A stretch of DNA of 40,498 nt from Acidobacteriota bacterium. GTDB taxonomy: Bacteria > Acidobacteriota > Polarisedimenticolia > Polarisedimenticolales > Polarisedimenticolaceae. Location of the stretch: positions 1 to 40,498 of the forward strand of contig JAOTYK010000029.1 in the NCBI GenBank assembly GCA_029861955.1, in the 5' to 3' direction. The first letter of the stretch is position 1. Every line of letters starts with the position of its first letter. Made by a program: the position numbers and the translations under genes. Shown here one piece after another: positions 8,479 to 15,609 of this stretch. A model generated the notes under the pieces. That model did not search any database and was not told the DNA's origin. It was given only the letters and a program-made list of their open reading frames with translations.

Positions 8479-9033
8479 GGGCCACAGCCAGCCGAACACA
8501 CCGGCCGTGAGACAGGCGTAGACCAGCCCGTCGATCGAGTGCTTGATCGTGGTGGAAATCTTCTGCCCCTTCCAGATCGCGTTGACCGGCTGGGAGCCTG
8601 CATAGCCCAGGAAGGCCACCGTGCCGACGATGCGGAAGACCTCCAGGTAGTGACCGCCGGCCGAGACGACGTGCCCCCCGATGTACGCGGCGAAGATCCC
8701 CACCCACAGACTGAACAGGACCCACTGGACCATGGATTTGCCCATCTTCCACGGGCCGTTGGGGAAGATGGTCAGAAAGCCCACCGGGCCTTCGTCGTAC
8801 TTCTTCTTCATCTCGTCGCTGCCCATCGCCTTCATGTCATCGCAGTGGGGCACCATGTACTCCCCCGCCGGGACCTTGGCCTGCTGCATCACCGCACGGA
8901 TGCCATCCTCACCGGGTAGCTTCGAGTAATCGTTGCGATGCCACGGGATCAGCATATGGATGACGGAACTGGCGATGAAGACGGCGACGGCCGACACGAG
9001 GATCGGGAGCCAGAGCGATGCTATTGAGACCAT
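8470..9033 (-). CDS. Conserved-looking four-helix membrane protein, unknown function
   Basis: The product has 187 residues. The ATG at 9033 has an excellent AGGAGG site, six bases ahead. About four membrane segments are visible: residues 5-30, 101-122, 131-150 and 162-184. Between the first two lies a soluble loop with HRNDYSKLPGED, HCDDMKAMG and a His/Cys/Asp pair (PHCDD) that could bind metal, though this is only a guess. I do not recognise a named family. The gene follows the methyltransferase by 15 bases, and its ribosome site sits in the gap, so it is probably the third gene of the glycosyltransferase-methyltransferase unit. It converges on tRNA-Asp. Confidence 0.75.
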   Translation of the reverse strand: MVSIASLWLPILVSAVAVFIASSVIHMLIPWHRNDYSKLPGEDGIRAVMQQAKVPAGEYMVPHCDDMKAMGSDEMKKKYDEGPVGFLTIFPNGPWKMGKSMVQWVLFSLWVGIFAAYIGGHVVSAGGHYLEVFRIVGTVAFLGYAGSQPVNAIWKGQKISTTIKHSIDGLVYACLTAGVFGWLWPGA

Positions 9034-9048
9034 GGGTGCCCTCCTGAT

Positions 9049-9669
9049 TTATCCGGCCATCCTACCCTGGACCCGTCGCAAACTTGCCAGGAAGTGCAGG
9101 CTGCGGTCGAAGATCGCCCCAAATGGCCAGGGATAGAGACCGAGGGTCTGATTCCAGGTGATCTCTTCCAGGCCGAGCTCCCGAAACGCCGTCTGCCACT
9201 GACGATGACTCCAGTAGTTGTGGGGGGTGGCGACACCGAAGCGTCGATTGCCGACGTTGTCCATGAAGCGCAGCGTCGCCTCCGCCAGGAAACCGTTCCG
9301 TCGATGATCCTTGATGACGACGTGGGTCCGTGCGACACGCGTCGCCTCACGCAACAGCTGCAGCGGATCGTCGCTGTGATGCAGGACATCGACCAGCATC
9401 ACACAGTCGCAGGATCCATCGCCGAGCGGGAGGACCCGTCCATCGAATTCGGTCACGGGAATCCGGACCCGGTCTCTGACCTGCACGTCGATCCCGACAA
9501 TCGTGAGGTCCGGGCGTCGCGATAGCAACGACTCCGCCAGGGTCCCGTCACCGCATCCCACATCCAACACCCGAGCGTCGGCGGGGAGAAGGTCGCTCAG
9601 GTGTGCCGACAGAATCCGCACACGTCGATCGAGACCGTGAGACTGGTGGAGACGCTCGGCGAGGCTCAA
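9049..9669 (-). CDS. Class I SAM-dependent methyltransferase
   Basis: I place the start at a TTG (9669) whose TTGA overlaps the stop of the upstream glycosyltransferase, giving 206 residues beginning MSLAERLHQSH. A longer open frame exists, but its first 73 residues are glycosyltransferase DNA read in another frame. The Rossmann methyltransferase motifs are clear: VLDVGCGDG (motif I, residues about 32-40), the acidic end of strand 2 (VGIDVQ), and CDCVMLVDVLHH with a proline nearby (motif IV). The C-terminal part (PHNYWSHRQW...FRELGL) is typical of UbiE/COQ5-like small-molecule methyltransferases. Coupling to a GT2 enzyme suggests modification of a glycolipid or polyprenyl-linked product, which is inference. 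Confidence 0.85.
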   Translation of the reverse strand: MSLAERLHQSHGLDRRVRILSAHLSDLLPADARVLDVGCGDGTLAESLLSRRPDLTIVGIDVQVRDRVRIPVTEFDGRVLPLGDGSCDCVMLVDVLHHSDDPLQLLREATRVARTHVVIKDHRRNGFLAEATLRFMDNVGNRRFGVATPHNYWSHRQWQTAFRELGLEEITWNQTLGLYPWPFGAIFDRSLHFLASLRRVQGRMAG

Positions 9670-10838
9670 CGACGACCCATGCCCAGGATGCTCACGAAGA
9701 ACCCGGAGAGGAACGTCTGCACCCCCAGCGCCACCAGGGTGACGCCCGGGATCAGCCAGCGCAGCGTCCGGTCGTAGTTGAGTGGGCCATAGTCCAGAGC
9801 ACGCCAGATGTTGGCGGTATGAACGATCAGGCCGAGACCGATGACAAGCGCCACGGTGCTGATGACGAGACCCAGTTCGAAATTGACCCAACTAAACAAG
9901 CGGGTCAACCTCGGGTCTTCCGGCATCAACCCCTCGGTCATCGCAAACGTCTTCGCGATGATCGCAAACAGTATCGATTGGTAGCCCAGCGATACCGCCA
10001 GGCTGGCCACCAGGAGCGTGTGGGGCCCGAAGTTCACACCCGCGATCGGTTCTCTGGGAAGGGCCATGCCGTATCCCAGTATTCCGGCCAGCAACAGCAG
10101 CGCGCCCGGCACAAGGAACAACCAACGGGGGCTGTACATGAAGAAGAAGCGGACCGTACGCCAACCATCGCGGAATGTCCGCAGGTGGGGCCCGTGGGCC
10201 TTACGCCCATCGGGGTGCAACGTGATCGGCACCTCGGCGATCCTGGCGCCGTACAGTCGCGCCTTGATGATCATCTCCGTGGCGAACTCCATCCCCGTGC
10301 AGCGCTGATCCAGTTCGTCGTAAAGCTTCTTCGTGAACCCACGCATGCCGCAGTAGATGTCGGTGACCGGTGCGCGGAACATCCAGCGGGCCATCGCCGA
10401 CAGCATGGGATTCCCCAGCCAGCGATGAAGGAACGGCATCGCCGTCGGGCGAATGGTGCCACCGCCCTTCGGCAGACGGCAGCCCTGCACCAGATCGAAG
10501 CCCTCGCGAAGCAACCGCAGAAACGCCGGAATCTCCAGGAAGTCGTAACTGTCGTCGGCGTCGCCCATCATGACGAAGCGCCCGCGGGCTGCGGCGATAC
10601 CACCCATCAGCGCGGCGCCGTATCCACGACGCGGGACGACCACGACACGGGCGCCCAGACCGGTCGCGATCTCGCCGGAGGCGTCCACACTGCCGTTGTC
10701 GGCGATAATGATCTCGCCCTGGATGCCGTGCTCCTCGAAGATCCGCTGGGTCTTGCGGATGCAGATTTCAAGGGTGTCGGCCTCGTCGAGACACGGCATG
10801 ACGACGGACAGTTCGATGGTTGCGTTCTCAGGTTCCAA
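9666..10838 (-). CDS. Family 2 glycosyltransferase with C-terminal membrane domain (DPM1/polyprenyl type)
   Basis: The product has 390 residues. The only possible start after an upstream in-frame stop is a TTG at 10838. Residues about 9-235 form a GT-A fold: ELSVVMPCLDEADTL at the nucleotide-binding start, IIIADNGSVD, and the metal-binding GDADDSYDF near 95. The C-terminal 150 residues hold about four membrane helices (FLVPGALLLLAGILGYG, LLVASLAVSLGYQSILFAII, LGLVISTVALVIGLGLIVH, LIPGVTLVALGVQTFLSGFF). This architecture fits a transferase that moves a sugar from an NDP-sugar to a polyprenyl phosphate at the inner membrane. The methyltransferase gene starts inside its stop codon. Its upstream region is shared with the divergent TetR-controlled cassette. 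Confidence 0.88.
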   Translation of the reverse strand: MEPENATIELSVVMPCLDEADTLEICIRKTQRIFEEHGIQGEIIIADNGSVDASGEIATGLGARVVVVPRRGYGAALMGGIAAARGRFVMMGDADDSYDFLEIPAFLRLLREGFDLVQGCRLPKGGGTIRPTAMPFLHRWLGNPMLSAMARWMFRAPVTDIYCGMRGFTKKLYDELDQRCTGMEFATEMIIKARLYGARIAEVPITLHPDGRKAHGPHLRTFRDGWRTVRFFFMYSPRWLFLVPGALLLLAGILGYGMALPREPIAGVNFGPHTLLVASLAVSLGYQSILFAIIAKTFAMTEGLMPEDPRLTRLFSWVNFELGLVISTVALVIGLGLIVHTANIWRALDYGPLNYDRTLRWLIPGVTLVALGVQTFLSGFFVSILGMGRR

Positions 10839-10957
10839 CTGGAGCCCCCGGGGTGATCGAACATTACCTCAGGGGATGGCGAACCTGAACAACATTCGAC
10901 CGGCCGCCCGGGCTCTCCAGCGTCCGCTTTTCGAAAAAAGCCTGGCATAATCAACTA

Positions 10958-10971
10958 TTGAACATGTTCAA
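10958..10971. promoter_or_regulatory. Operator 1 (palindrome TTGAACATGTTCAA)
   Basis: This is a perfect 14-base palindrome placed just upstream of the -35 element of the cassette that ends in the TetR gene. It shares the TTGAAC-N2-GTTCAA core with operator 2; centres are 56 bases apart. The likely ligand is the TetR protein at 12391-13077, by proximity. Confidence 0.75.
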
Positions 10972-10979
10972 AAAAGATC

Positions 10980-11009
10980 TTGACGAACAGGACTACTCGT
11001 CCGTATCTT
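10980..11009 (+). promoter_or_regulatory. Promoter of the three-gene TetR cassette
   Basis: TTGACG at 10980-10985 and TATCTT at 11004-11009 are 18 bases apart. The element lies exactly between the two palindromic operators, so a bound repressor at operator 2 would cover the transcription start. Confidence 0.65.
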
Positions 11010-11010
11010 T

Positions 11011-11030
11011 CTTTTGAACACGTTCAAAAG
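11011..11030. promoter_or_regulatory. Operator 2 (palindrome over the transcription start)
   Basis: CTTTTGAAC and GTTCAAAAG are perfect 9-base inverted arms around a central AC. It begins two bases after the -10 element and its right arm ends in the AAAAGGAG ribosome site of the first cassette gene, so occupancy would block both promoter escape and the leader. Confidence 0.8.
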
Positions 11031-11039
11031 GAGACTCCC

Positions 11040-11405
11040 ATGAACCTGACCGCCTTTTGCTACCTCGCCTACCTGATCATCAGTGTCGCCATGACCATCT
11101 GGGTCGCCCACACGCTCTCGAAGAACGGCCTCCTGTTCCTGGTGCACATCTTCGGTGGGGATCGAGATCTGGCCCGCTCGGTCAATCACCTGCTGGTCGT
11201 TGGTTTCTACCTGATCAACCTCGGCTACATCTCCCTGGCCCTGAAGTTGGGCTACGAGGTTCTCAGCCTGACCGGCGCGATTGAAGCCGTCTCCTGGAAG
11301 GTCGGATGTGCACTGGTCGTTCTTGGCGGGATGCACTTTCTCAATCTCTACATCTTCGGTCGTCTTCGTCAGGGGACTCCCCTCCGCGAAGCACGACGGG
11401 CCTGA
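11040..11405 (+). CDS. Small membrane protein of a TetR-controlled cassette
   Basis: The product has 121 residues starting MNLTAFCYLAYL. The ATG at 11040 follows AAAAGGAG; a longer frame from 10980 would start inside the promoter and is rejected. About three membrane segments are visible: residues 5-24, 47-68 and 83-105. A loop reads FGGDRDLARSVNH and the tail is basic (GRLRQGTPLREARRA). I do not recognise a named family. It is the first gene after the operator-promoter region and is separated by three bases from the next gene, so the three genes are surely one transcript. Confidence 0.8.
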   Translation: MNLTAFCYLAYLIISVAMTIWVAHTLSKNGLLFLVHIFGGDRDLARSVNHLLVVGFYLINLGYISLALKLGYEVLSLTGAIEAVSWKVGCALVVLGGMHFLNLYIFGRLRQGTPLREARRA

Positions 11406-11408
11406 GTC

Positions 11409-12389
11409 GTGACCTCTGTCGATCGGCCTCATGGGAACTGGCCACTCCTATCCGAACTCCTGATCGCCGCGGTCCTTGCCGCGGCGACAGGCGGCACGAT
11501 TTTCGTCATCGGTGTTTTCGTTCTTGAGTCGTACGGGTGGGGAGTCTTTGTCGCCATTCCGGTAGCGATGGGGTTTGTCGCCGCCCTCGCCATCAACTGG
11601 AGGAGGCGCTATCGCATTCTCGCCTCTCTCACCGCGATGCTGGCCGGGATCGTCATCGCGGGAGTCTCCTTACTTGCCTTCGCACTGGAAGGCGCAATCT
11701 GCCTCCTGATGGCGCTCCCATTGGCCGTTCCGGGAGGATTCCTCGGCGTATGGCTAGGTGACATGGTCGCCGACCGACGGAGGGGAATCCGGAACGGTAT
11801 GACGATCGGAGTCCTGATACTTCCGGTCATCCTGGGTGCCTCGGGCCCTCTTACCCCCTACCCCCTGCGCCCTGTCGTCACCTCCGTCACCATCGACGCA
11901 CCGGTCGACGTGGTCTGGAACAACGTCATCGGCTTCTCGGATCTGCCACAATCCGACGATGCCCTGTACCGATTCGGCGTCGCCCAACCGGTGCGCGCCC
12001 ATCTGGATGGCGAAGGCGTCGGGGCCATCCGCTATTGCGAGTTCTCCACGGGCCCGTTCGTGGAACCGATCACCCACTGGGAGCCGGGCGTGAAGCTGGC
12101 GTTCGACGTCACGGAGCAACCCGAGCCGATGCACGAGTGGAGCCCCTATGAGCGGGTCCACGCACCGCACCTCACCGACGGATGGATCAGTCGCAACGGA
12201 GAGTTCCTGCTGATTCCCCTACCCGACGGGCGGACAAGACTCCAGGGCACGACCTGGTACGAGATGCACATGGCACCTCAGTTCTACTGGGGCCTCTGGT
12301 CCGACAACTTCATCCACGGAATCCATCGCACCGTGCTCGATCACGTTCGCCTGCTTTCGGAACAGGAGTTCCGGGGAGAATCGGATTAG
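11409..12389 (+). CDS. Membrane protein with C-terminal SRPBCC (START-like) domain
   Basis: The product has 326 residues from a GTG at 11409, three bases after the previous stop. The N-terminal 150 residues contain about five membrane helices (LIAAVLAAATGGTIFVIGVFV, GVFVAIPVAMGFVAALAI, LTAMLAGIVIAGVSLLAFAL, LMALPLAVPGGFLGVWLG, MTIGVLILPVILGASG). Residues about 155-315 look like a polyketide-cyclase/SRPBCC fold: VTIDAPVDVVWNNVIGF at the start, then GAIRYCEFSTGPFVEPITHWEPG, ending in a long helix (HGIHRTVLDHVRLLSEQEF). SRPBCC folds bind hydrophobic ligands, so a membrane-anchored lipid or small-molecule binding role is possible but unproven. Its stop is followed one base later by the TetR start. 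Confidence 0.75.
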   Translation: MTSVDRPHGNWPLLSELLIAAVLAAATGGTIFVIGVFVLESYGWGVFVAIPVAMGFVAALAINWRRRYRILASLTAMLAGIVIAGVSLLAFALEGAICLLMALPLAVPGGFLGVWLGDMVADRRRGIRNGMTIGVLILPVILGASGPLTPYPLRPVVTSVTIDAPVDVVWNNVIGFSDLPQSDDALYRFGVAQPVRAHLDGEGVGAIRYCEFSTGPFVEPITHWEPGVKLAFDVTEQPEPMHEWSPYERVHAPHLTDGWISRNGEFLLIPLPDGRTRLQGTTWYEMHMAPQFYWGLWSDNFIHGIHRTVLDHVRLLSEQEFRGESD

Positions 12390-12390
12390 T

Positions 12391-13077
12391 ATGGTCGACG
12401 TGAGCACACGCCCTACAACGCCCCGAACACGCAAGGCCGAAGAGACCCGTGCCCGGATCCTCGAATGCGCCCTGGCGATGTTCCGGAAGCACGGCTATGA
12501 CAAGACCACGATGCGGGCGATCGCGGAAGATGCCGGAGTCTCTCTGGGGAACGCGTACTACTACTTCGAGTCGAAGGATCACCTGATCCACGCCTACTAC
12601 GAACGCAGCCATCACGACCTCTTACAGGCCGCTCGACCCCTTCTTGAATCCGAACGGGACCTGAAGAAGCGACTCCGGGGCGTGCTGTGCGCAAAGATCG
12701 AAACCAGCGCCCCCTACCATCGTTTCGCCGGGCAACTCTTCAAGACCGCCGCGGACCCGGAGAGTCCTCTTAGCCCATTCAGCGCGCACTCGTTACCGGT
12801 ACGTCAGGAGGTAACGGATCTATTCGCGGAGGTCGTTTCCGGATCCAGCACGAAGATCACCGGCAAGCTAAAGGAAGAGCTTCCGGAACTCCTCTGGACC
12901 TATCAGATGGGCATCATCCTCTACTGGATCCATGACGACTCGAAGGGCTGCCAGCGGACCTACAAGTTGATCGACCACACGGTCGATCTGGTTGTCAAAC
13001 TCGTGAAGCTGAGTCGTCTGCCTCCGATGCGGCCGCTTGTGAATCGAACCTTCAAGCTGCTCGCAGACCTACGTTAG
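12391..13077 (+). CDS. TetR/AcrR family transcriptional regulator
   Basis: The product has 228 residues. The N-terminal TetR DNA-binding domain is clear: TRARILECALAMFRKHGYDK, TMRAIAEDAGVSLGNAYYYF with the recognition helix, then ESKDHLIHAYYER (residues about 18-70). The remaining 150 residues form the helical ligand-binding and dimer domain and give no hint of the ligand. The ATG lies one base after the TAG of the SRPBCC gene. As last gene of the cassette whose promoter is bracketed by two palindromes, it is probably an autorepressor. Its last four bases overlap the stop of the convergent thioesterase gene. Confidence 0.92.
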   Translation: MVDVSTRPTTPRTRKAEETRARILECALAMFRKHGYDKTTMRAIAEDAGVSLGNAYYYFESKDHLIHAYYERSHHDLLQAARPLLESERDLKKRLRGVLCAKIETSAPYHRFAGQLFKTAADPESPLSPFSAHSLPVRQEVTDLFAEVVSGSSTKITGKLKEELPELLWTYQMGIILYWIHDDSKGCQRTYKLIDHTVDLVVKLVKLSRLPPMRPLVNRTFKLLADLR

Positions 13078-13547
13078 GTCGGCGACTTCCACTCATCCGC
13101 CACACGGATGGCGACCACCTCCGCCGTCGCACAGGTATCGTTACCGGACAGCAGCTTGCAGTGAACCGTGGTCTTCCGCCCCGACGACCCCGTCGCGTGG
13201 GCGATGAGCCGCACGTCTTGATCGATGGGCATCGGTCGCTCGTAGCGAACGGCGATCGTTCCCGTCACGTACCAGATCAGCGGATCGGAGGCGAAGGGAC
13301 GCTCGTCCCGCACATAGGCGTCGGCGATGGCGGTGAAGATCGAGTGACAGTCCATGATGGTCGCCACGATCCCACCGTTCAGCCAGGCCTCGGGCCCGGC
13401 GTTGTGATGCGGTGACGGACGAAACGTCGACACGTACCCGTCGTCGGAGGGAAAGCTCTTCAGCTGGAGGCCCTTCTCGTTGGCCGGGCCGCATCCGAAG
13501 CAATGATTGCCCGGGTAGAGATCCTGCATCGGCTTGTCGGTCTTCAT
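13074..13547 (-). CDS. PaaI-like hotdog-fold thioesterase
   Basis: The product has 157 residues with an ATG at 13547 preceded by GGAGCGAAG. It shows the features of small hotdog thioesterases of the PaaI/4HBT group: CFGCGPANEKGLQL near the N-terminus, then HNAGPEAWLNGGIVATIMDCHSI, where the helix after NGG normally carries the catalytic acid (Asp in MDCH here), then YVTGTIAVRYERPMPID. It would hydrolyse acyl-CoA thioesters; the acyl chain is unknown. It is transcribed divergently from the glutathione transferase-like gene across 53 bases and shares its last four bases with the TetR gene. Confidence 0.85.
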   Translation of the reverse strand: MKTDKPMQDLYPGNHCFGCGPANEKGLQLKSFPSDDGYVSTFRPSPHHNAGPEAWLNGGIVATIMDCHSIFTAIADAYVRDERPFASDPLIWYVTGTIAVRYERPMPIDQDVRLIAHATGSSGRKTTVHCKLLSGNDTCATAEVVAIRVADEWKSPT

Positions 13548-13600
13548 CGGCTTCGCTCCATCTTGTGACGACGCTACAATAGCCCACTCAGGAGGAACCG

Positions 13601-14200
13601 ATGAAGCTGTACAACTCCACCGAATCCGGCAACTGCTACAAGGTCCGTCTCTTGCTGGCCCATCTTGGCCTGCCCTACGAGATTCACGAGATCGACCCTA
13701 TCGCCAAGGGCCCACGACCGGAAGCGTTCCGCGACAAGACGGACTTCGGCCGGGTACCGCTCCTGATCCTGGACGACGGCCGACCGATTGCCGAGTCCAA
13801 CGCCATCCTCTGGTATCTGGCGGATGGAACGCCCTACCTACCCGACGACAACTACGACCGCACCCGTGTTCATCAATGGTTGTTCTTCGAGCAAAATCTC
13901 CACGAATGCAACATCGCCGTCGTACGACGGTTCGTGAAGATGGAGCCCGAGGCGATGCCGCCGACCGAGGTCATGGACAACCGGCGGGCCGGTGGGCATC
14001 GGGCGTTGGCCGTCATGGATCAGCGACTGTCGGGATCTCGGTTCGTGGCCGGCGACGACTTCGGTATCGCCGACATCAGTCTGTTCGGCTACACGCATGT
14101 TGCGGGCGAGGGTGGCTTCGATCTGGAAACCTATCGCAACGTCCGCCGCTGGATCGACGACGTGCGCAAGCAGGACGGCCATGTCCCGATGGTCGGCTAG
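13601..14200 (+). CDS. Glutathione S-transferase-like protein
   Basis: The product has 199 residues. The ATG at 13601 follows AGGAGGAACCG, and a TACAAT -10-like box lies at 13575-13580. The N-terminal thioredoxin-like domain reads MKLYNSTESGNCYKVRLLLAHLG, with Ser at the usual catalytic position. The conserved cis-proline (GRVPLLIL) and the glutathione-binding ESNAIL follow. The all-helical C-terminal domain contains the GDDFGIADISLFGYTH N-capping box. It is likely a soluble cytosolic enzyme for conjugation or peroxide/dehalogenation chemistry. Its stop is directly followed by the start of the alpha/beta hydrolase. Confidence 0.88.
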   Translation: MKLYNSTESGNCYKVRLLLAHLGLPYEIHEIDPIAKGPRPEAFRDKTDFGRVPLLILDDGRPIAESNAILWYLADGTPYLPDDNYDRTRVHQWLFFEQNLHECNIAVVRRFVKMEPEAMPPTEVMDNRRAGGHRALAVMDQRLSGSRFVAGDDFGIADISLFGYTHVAGEGGFDLETYRNVRRWIDDVRKQDGHVPMVG

Positions 14201-14887
14201 ATGAGCGACCTCACGGTCGTGTTGCTTCCGGGGCTGGACGGAACCGGCAACCTGTTCCGGCGGCTCGTGGATCAGACCCCGCCGGGGTTCCGCACGCAGG
14301 TCGTTTCGTATCCGACGGATCAGGTTCTCGGCTACGACGCGTTGGAAGCGATGATCCGGGCGCAAATTCCAATGGACAGGCCGTACATCGTATTGGGCGA
14401 GTCGTTCTCGGGGCCGCTGTCGGTCGCTCTGGCGGCCAACCCGATCGGTGACCTGGTCGGGGTCGTCATGGCGGCGACCTTCGTAACCCCGCCGGCGCTG
14501 CCGGTCTTGCGGCACATCTCACGAGGTTGGGTGATCCGGATCCCGGTGCCTCTGTGGGTCATGCGTTTGGCGATGGGAACGGATGACGAAGAACTGGTCA
14601 AGGGGGTGCTTGCGGCGCGAGGCGCGGCCTATTCCGAGGTGTTTGCGCATCGCATCCGATCGACACTCGCCGTCGATGTCCGGAAACAACTGGCGGCGAT
14701 CACGAAACCCATCCTCTACCTTCAGGCGACCCAGGACCGCGTGGTCCCCGCCCGATGTCTCCGGGATATACTCGAGGTCCGGGACGATGTGCACGTCGAG
14801 CAATTGGAGTCGACGCATTACATCCTGCAGCTCCATCCTGTCGAGGCGTGGGCTGCGATTGAGCGTTTCGTAGCTTCAGCCGAATAG
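14201..14887 (+). CDS. Alpha/beta hydrolase
   Basis: The product has 228 residues starting immediately after the TAG of the transferase gene, so both are translated from one message. The fold is recognisable from VVLLPGLDGTGNLF (oxyanion region), the nucleophile elbow GESFSG (Ser68), the acid ATQDRVVP (Asp179) and the catalytic STHYIL (His206). The length is that of a minimal hydrolase with a small lid. The substrate is unknown; an ester or thioester is likely. Its stop at 14887 faces the convergent end of the large transporter operon eight bases away. Confidence 0.85.
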   Translation: MSDLTVVLLPGLDGTGNLFRRLVDQTPPGFRTQVVSYPTDQVLGYDALEAMIRAQIPMDRPYIVLGESFSGPLSVALAANPIGDLVGVVMAATFVTPPALPVLRHISRGWVIRIPVPLWVMRLAMGTDDEELVKGVLAARGAAYSEVFAHRIRSTLAVDVRKQLAAITKPILYLQATQDRVVPARCLRDILEVRDDVHVEQLESTHYILQLHPVEAWAAIERFVASAE

Positions 14888-14895
14888 CCTGCCGG

Positions 14896-15609
14896 CTAGC
14901 CCAGAAGCTTCTCGCGGTTCTCCGCACGACGGAATCCCAGTGCGATGATTCCTGCCGTCACCAGGACGAAGCCGATGCGGTTCTGTAGCGTCTTGCCCAG
15001 TAGCTCCAGACCGCTCTCCAGATCGGTGGCCGCCGCGTTCCAGAACGGCGACAGGACCACATTGGTGGACTGGAAGAAGAGTGCGATGAACGCCGCGATC
15101 ACGATCACCACCAACCCCGCAGAAGCCTCGCCCTTGAACAGCGCCGCCAACGACATCGACAGTGCCAGAAAGAAGATCGCCCCCTGCATCGCGCCGTACA
15201 TCGCCGACCACGGGACGTCGGTACAGAAGATCCAGGTCAAAGCGACCAGGACCGCTTCAGATGCCAGCAGCATCATGAAGGCGGCGGCCAGTTTGGCGAT
15301 CCAGATTCGCTGAGCGCCACCGGGAACGGTGTAGGCGATCTCCAGCGTGCGACGATCGATCTCGCCGGCGACGATGCGGACACCGAACACGACGGCCAGC
15401 ACTGTCAGCGGAGACCCGATCAGGATGTTCTGGGCATCCGGCTGCGTATACGAGCTGTCCCGCCAACGGATGACAAGTCGAAGCATCTGAAAACCGATCC
15501 ACAACGCAGGCAGAAGCGGTGCAATCCAGAATCGACGACCACCCAGCTGTCGGGCCGCGTGGTGGGTCAGCGACGCGAAGTCCTTCACCTGTTGGACGAA
15601 TCTTCTCAT
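14896..15609 (-). CDS. ABC-2 type permease, last gene of the RND/ABC operon
   Basis: The product has 237 residues. The ATG at 15609 overlaps the TGA of the upstream RND-ABC fusion gene (ATGA). About six membrane helices are visible: LLPALWIGFQMLRLVIR, NILIGSPLTVLAVVFGVRIV, AFMMLLASEAVLVALTWIF, AIFFLALSMSLAALF, VVIVIAAFIALFFQ and IGFVLVTAGIIALGF. The cytoplasmic stretch VAGEIDRRTLEIAYTVPGG after helix 2 is typical of the coupling region of ABC-2 permeases (E.RRTLE). It is the natural partner of the ATPase domain fused to the upstream RND protein. The substrate is unknown. Confidence 0.85.
   Translation of the reverse strand: MRRFVQQVKDFASLTHHAARQLGGRRFWIAPLLPALWIGFQMLRLVIRWRDSSYTQPDAQNILIGSPLTVLAVVFGVRIVAGEIDRRTLEIAYTVPGGAQRIWIAKLAAAFMMLLASEAVLVALTWIFCTDVPWSAMYGAMQGAIFFLALSMSLAALFKGEASAGLVVIVIAAFIALFFQSTNVVLSPFWNAAATDLESGLELLGKTLQNRIGFVLVTAGIIALGFRRAENREKLLG

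Noticed and set aside
9670-9891. N-terminal extension of the methyltransferase frame
   Set aside because: These codons lie inside the glycosyltransferase gene in another frame; the TTG at 9669 that overlaps its stop gives a family-like start.
9603-10856. Plus-strand open frame of 417 codons opposite the glycosyltransferase and methyltransferase
   Set aside because: It is fully antisense to two well-supported genes, with low-complexity charged composition and no ribosome site.
14885-14898. Small hairpin between the convergent hydrolase and ABC permease genes
   Set aside because: The TAGCC/GGCTA stem is five bases long and arises largely from the two facing stop codons; there is no T-run.
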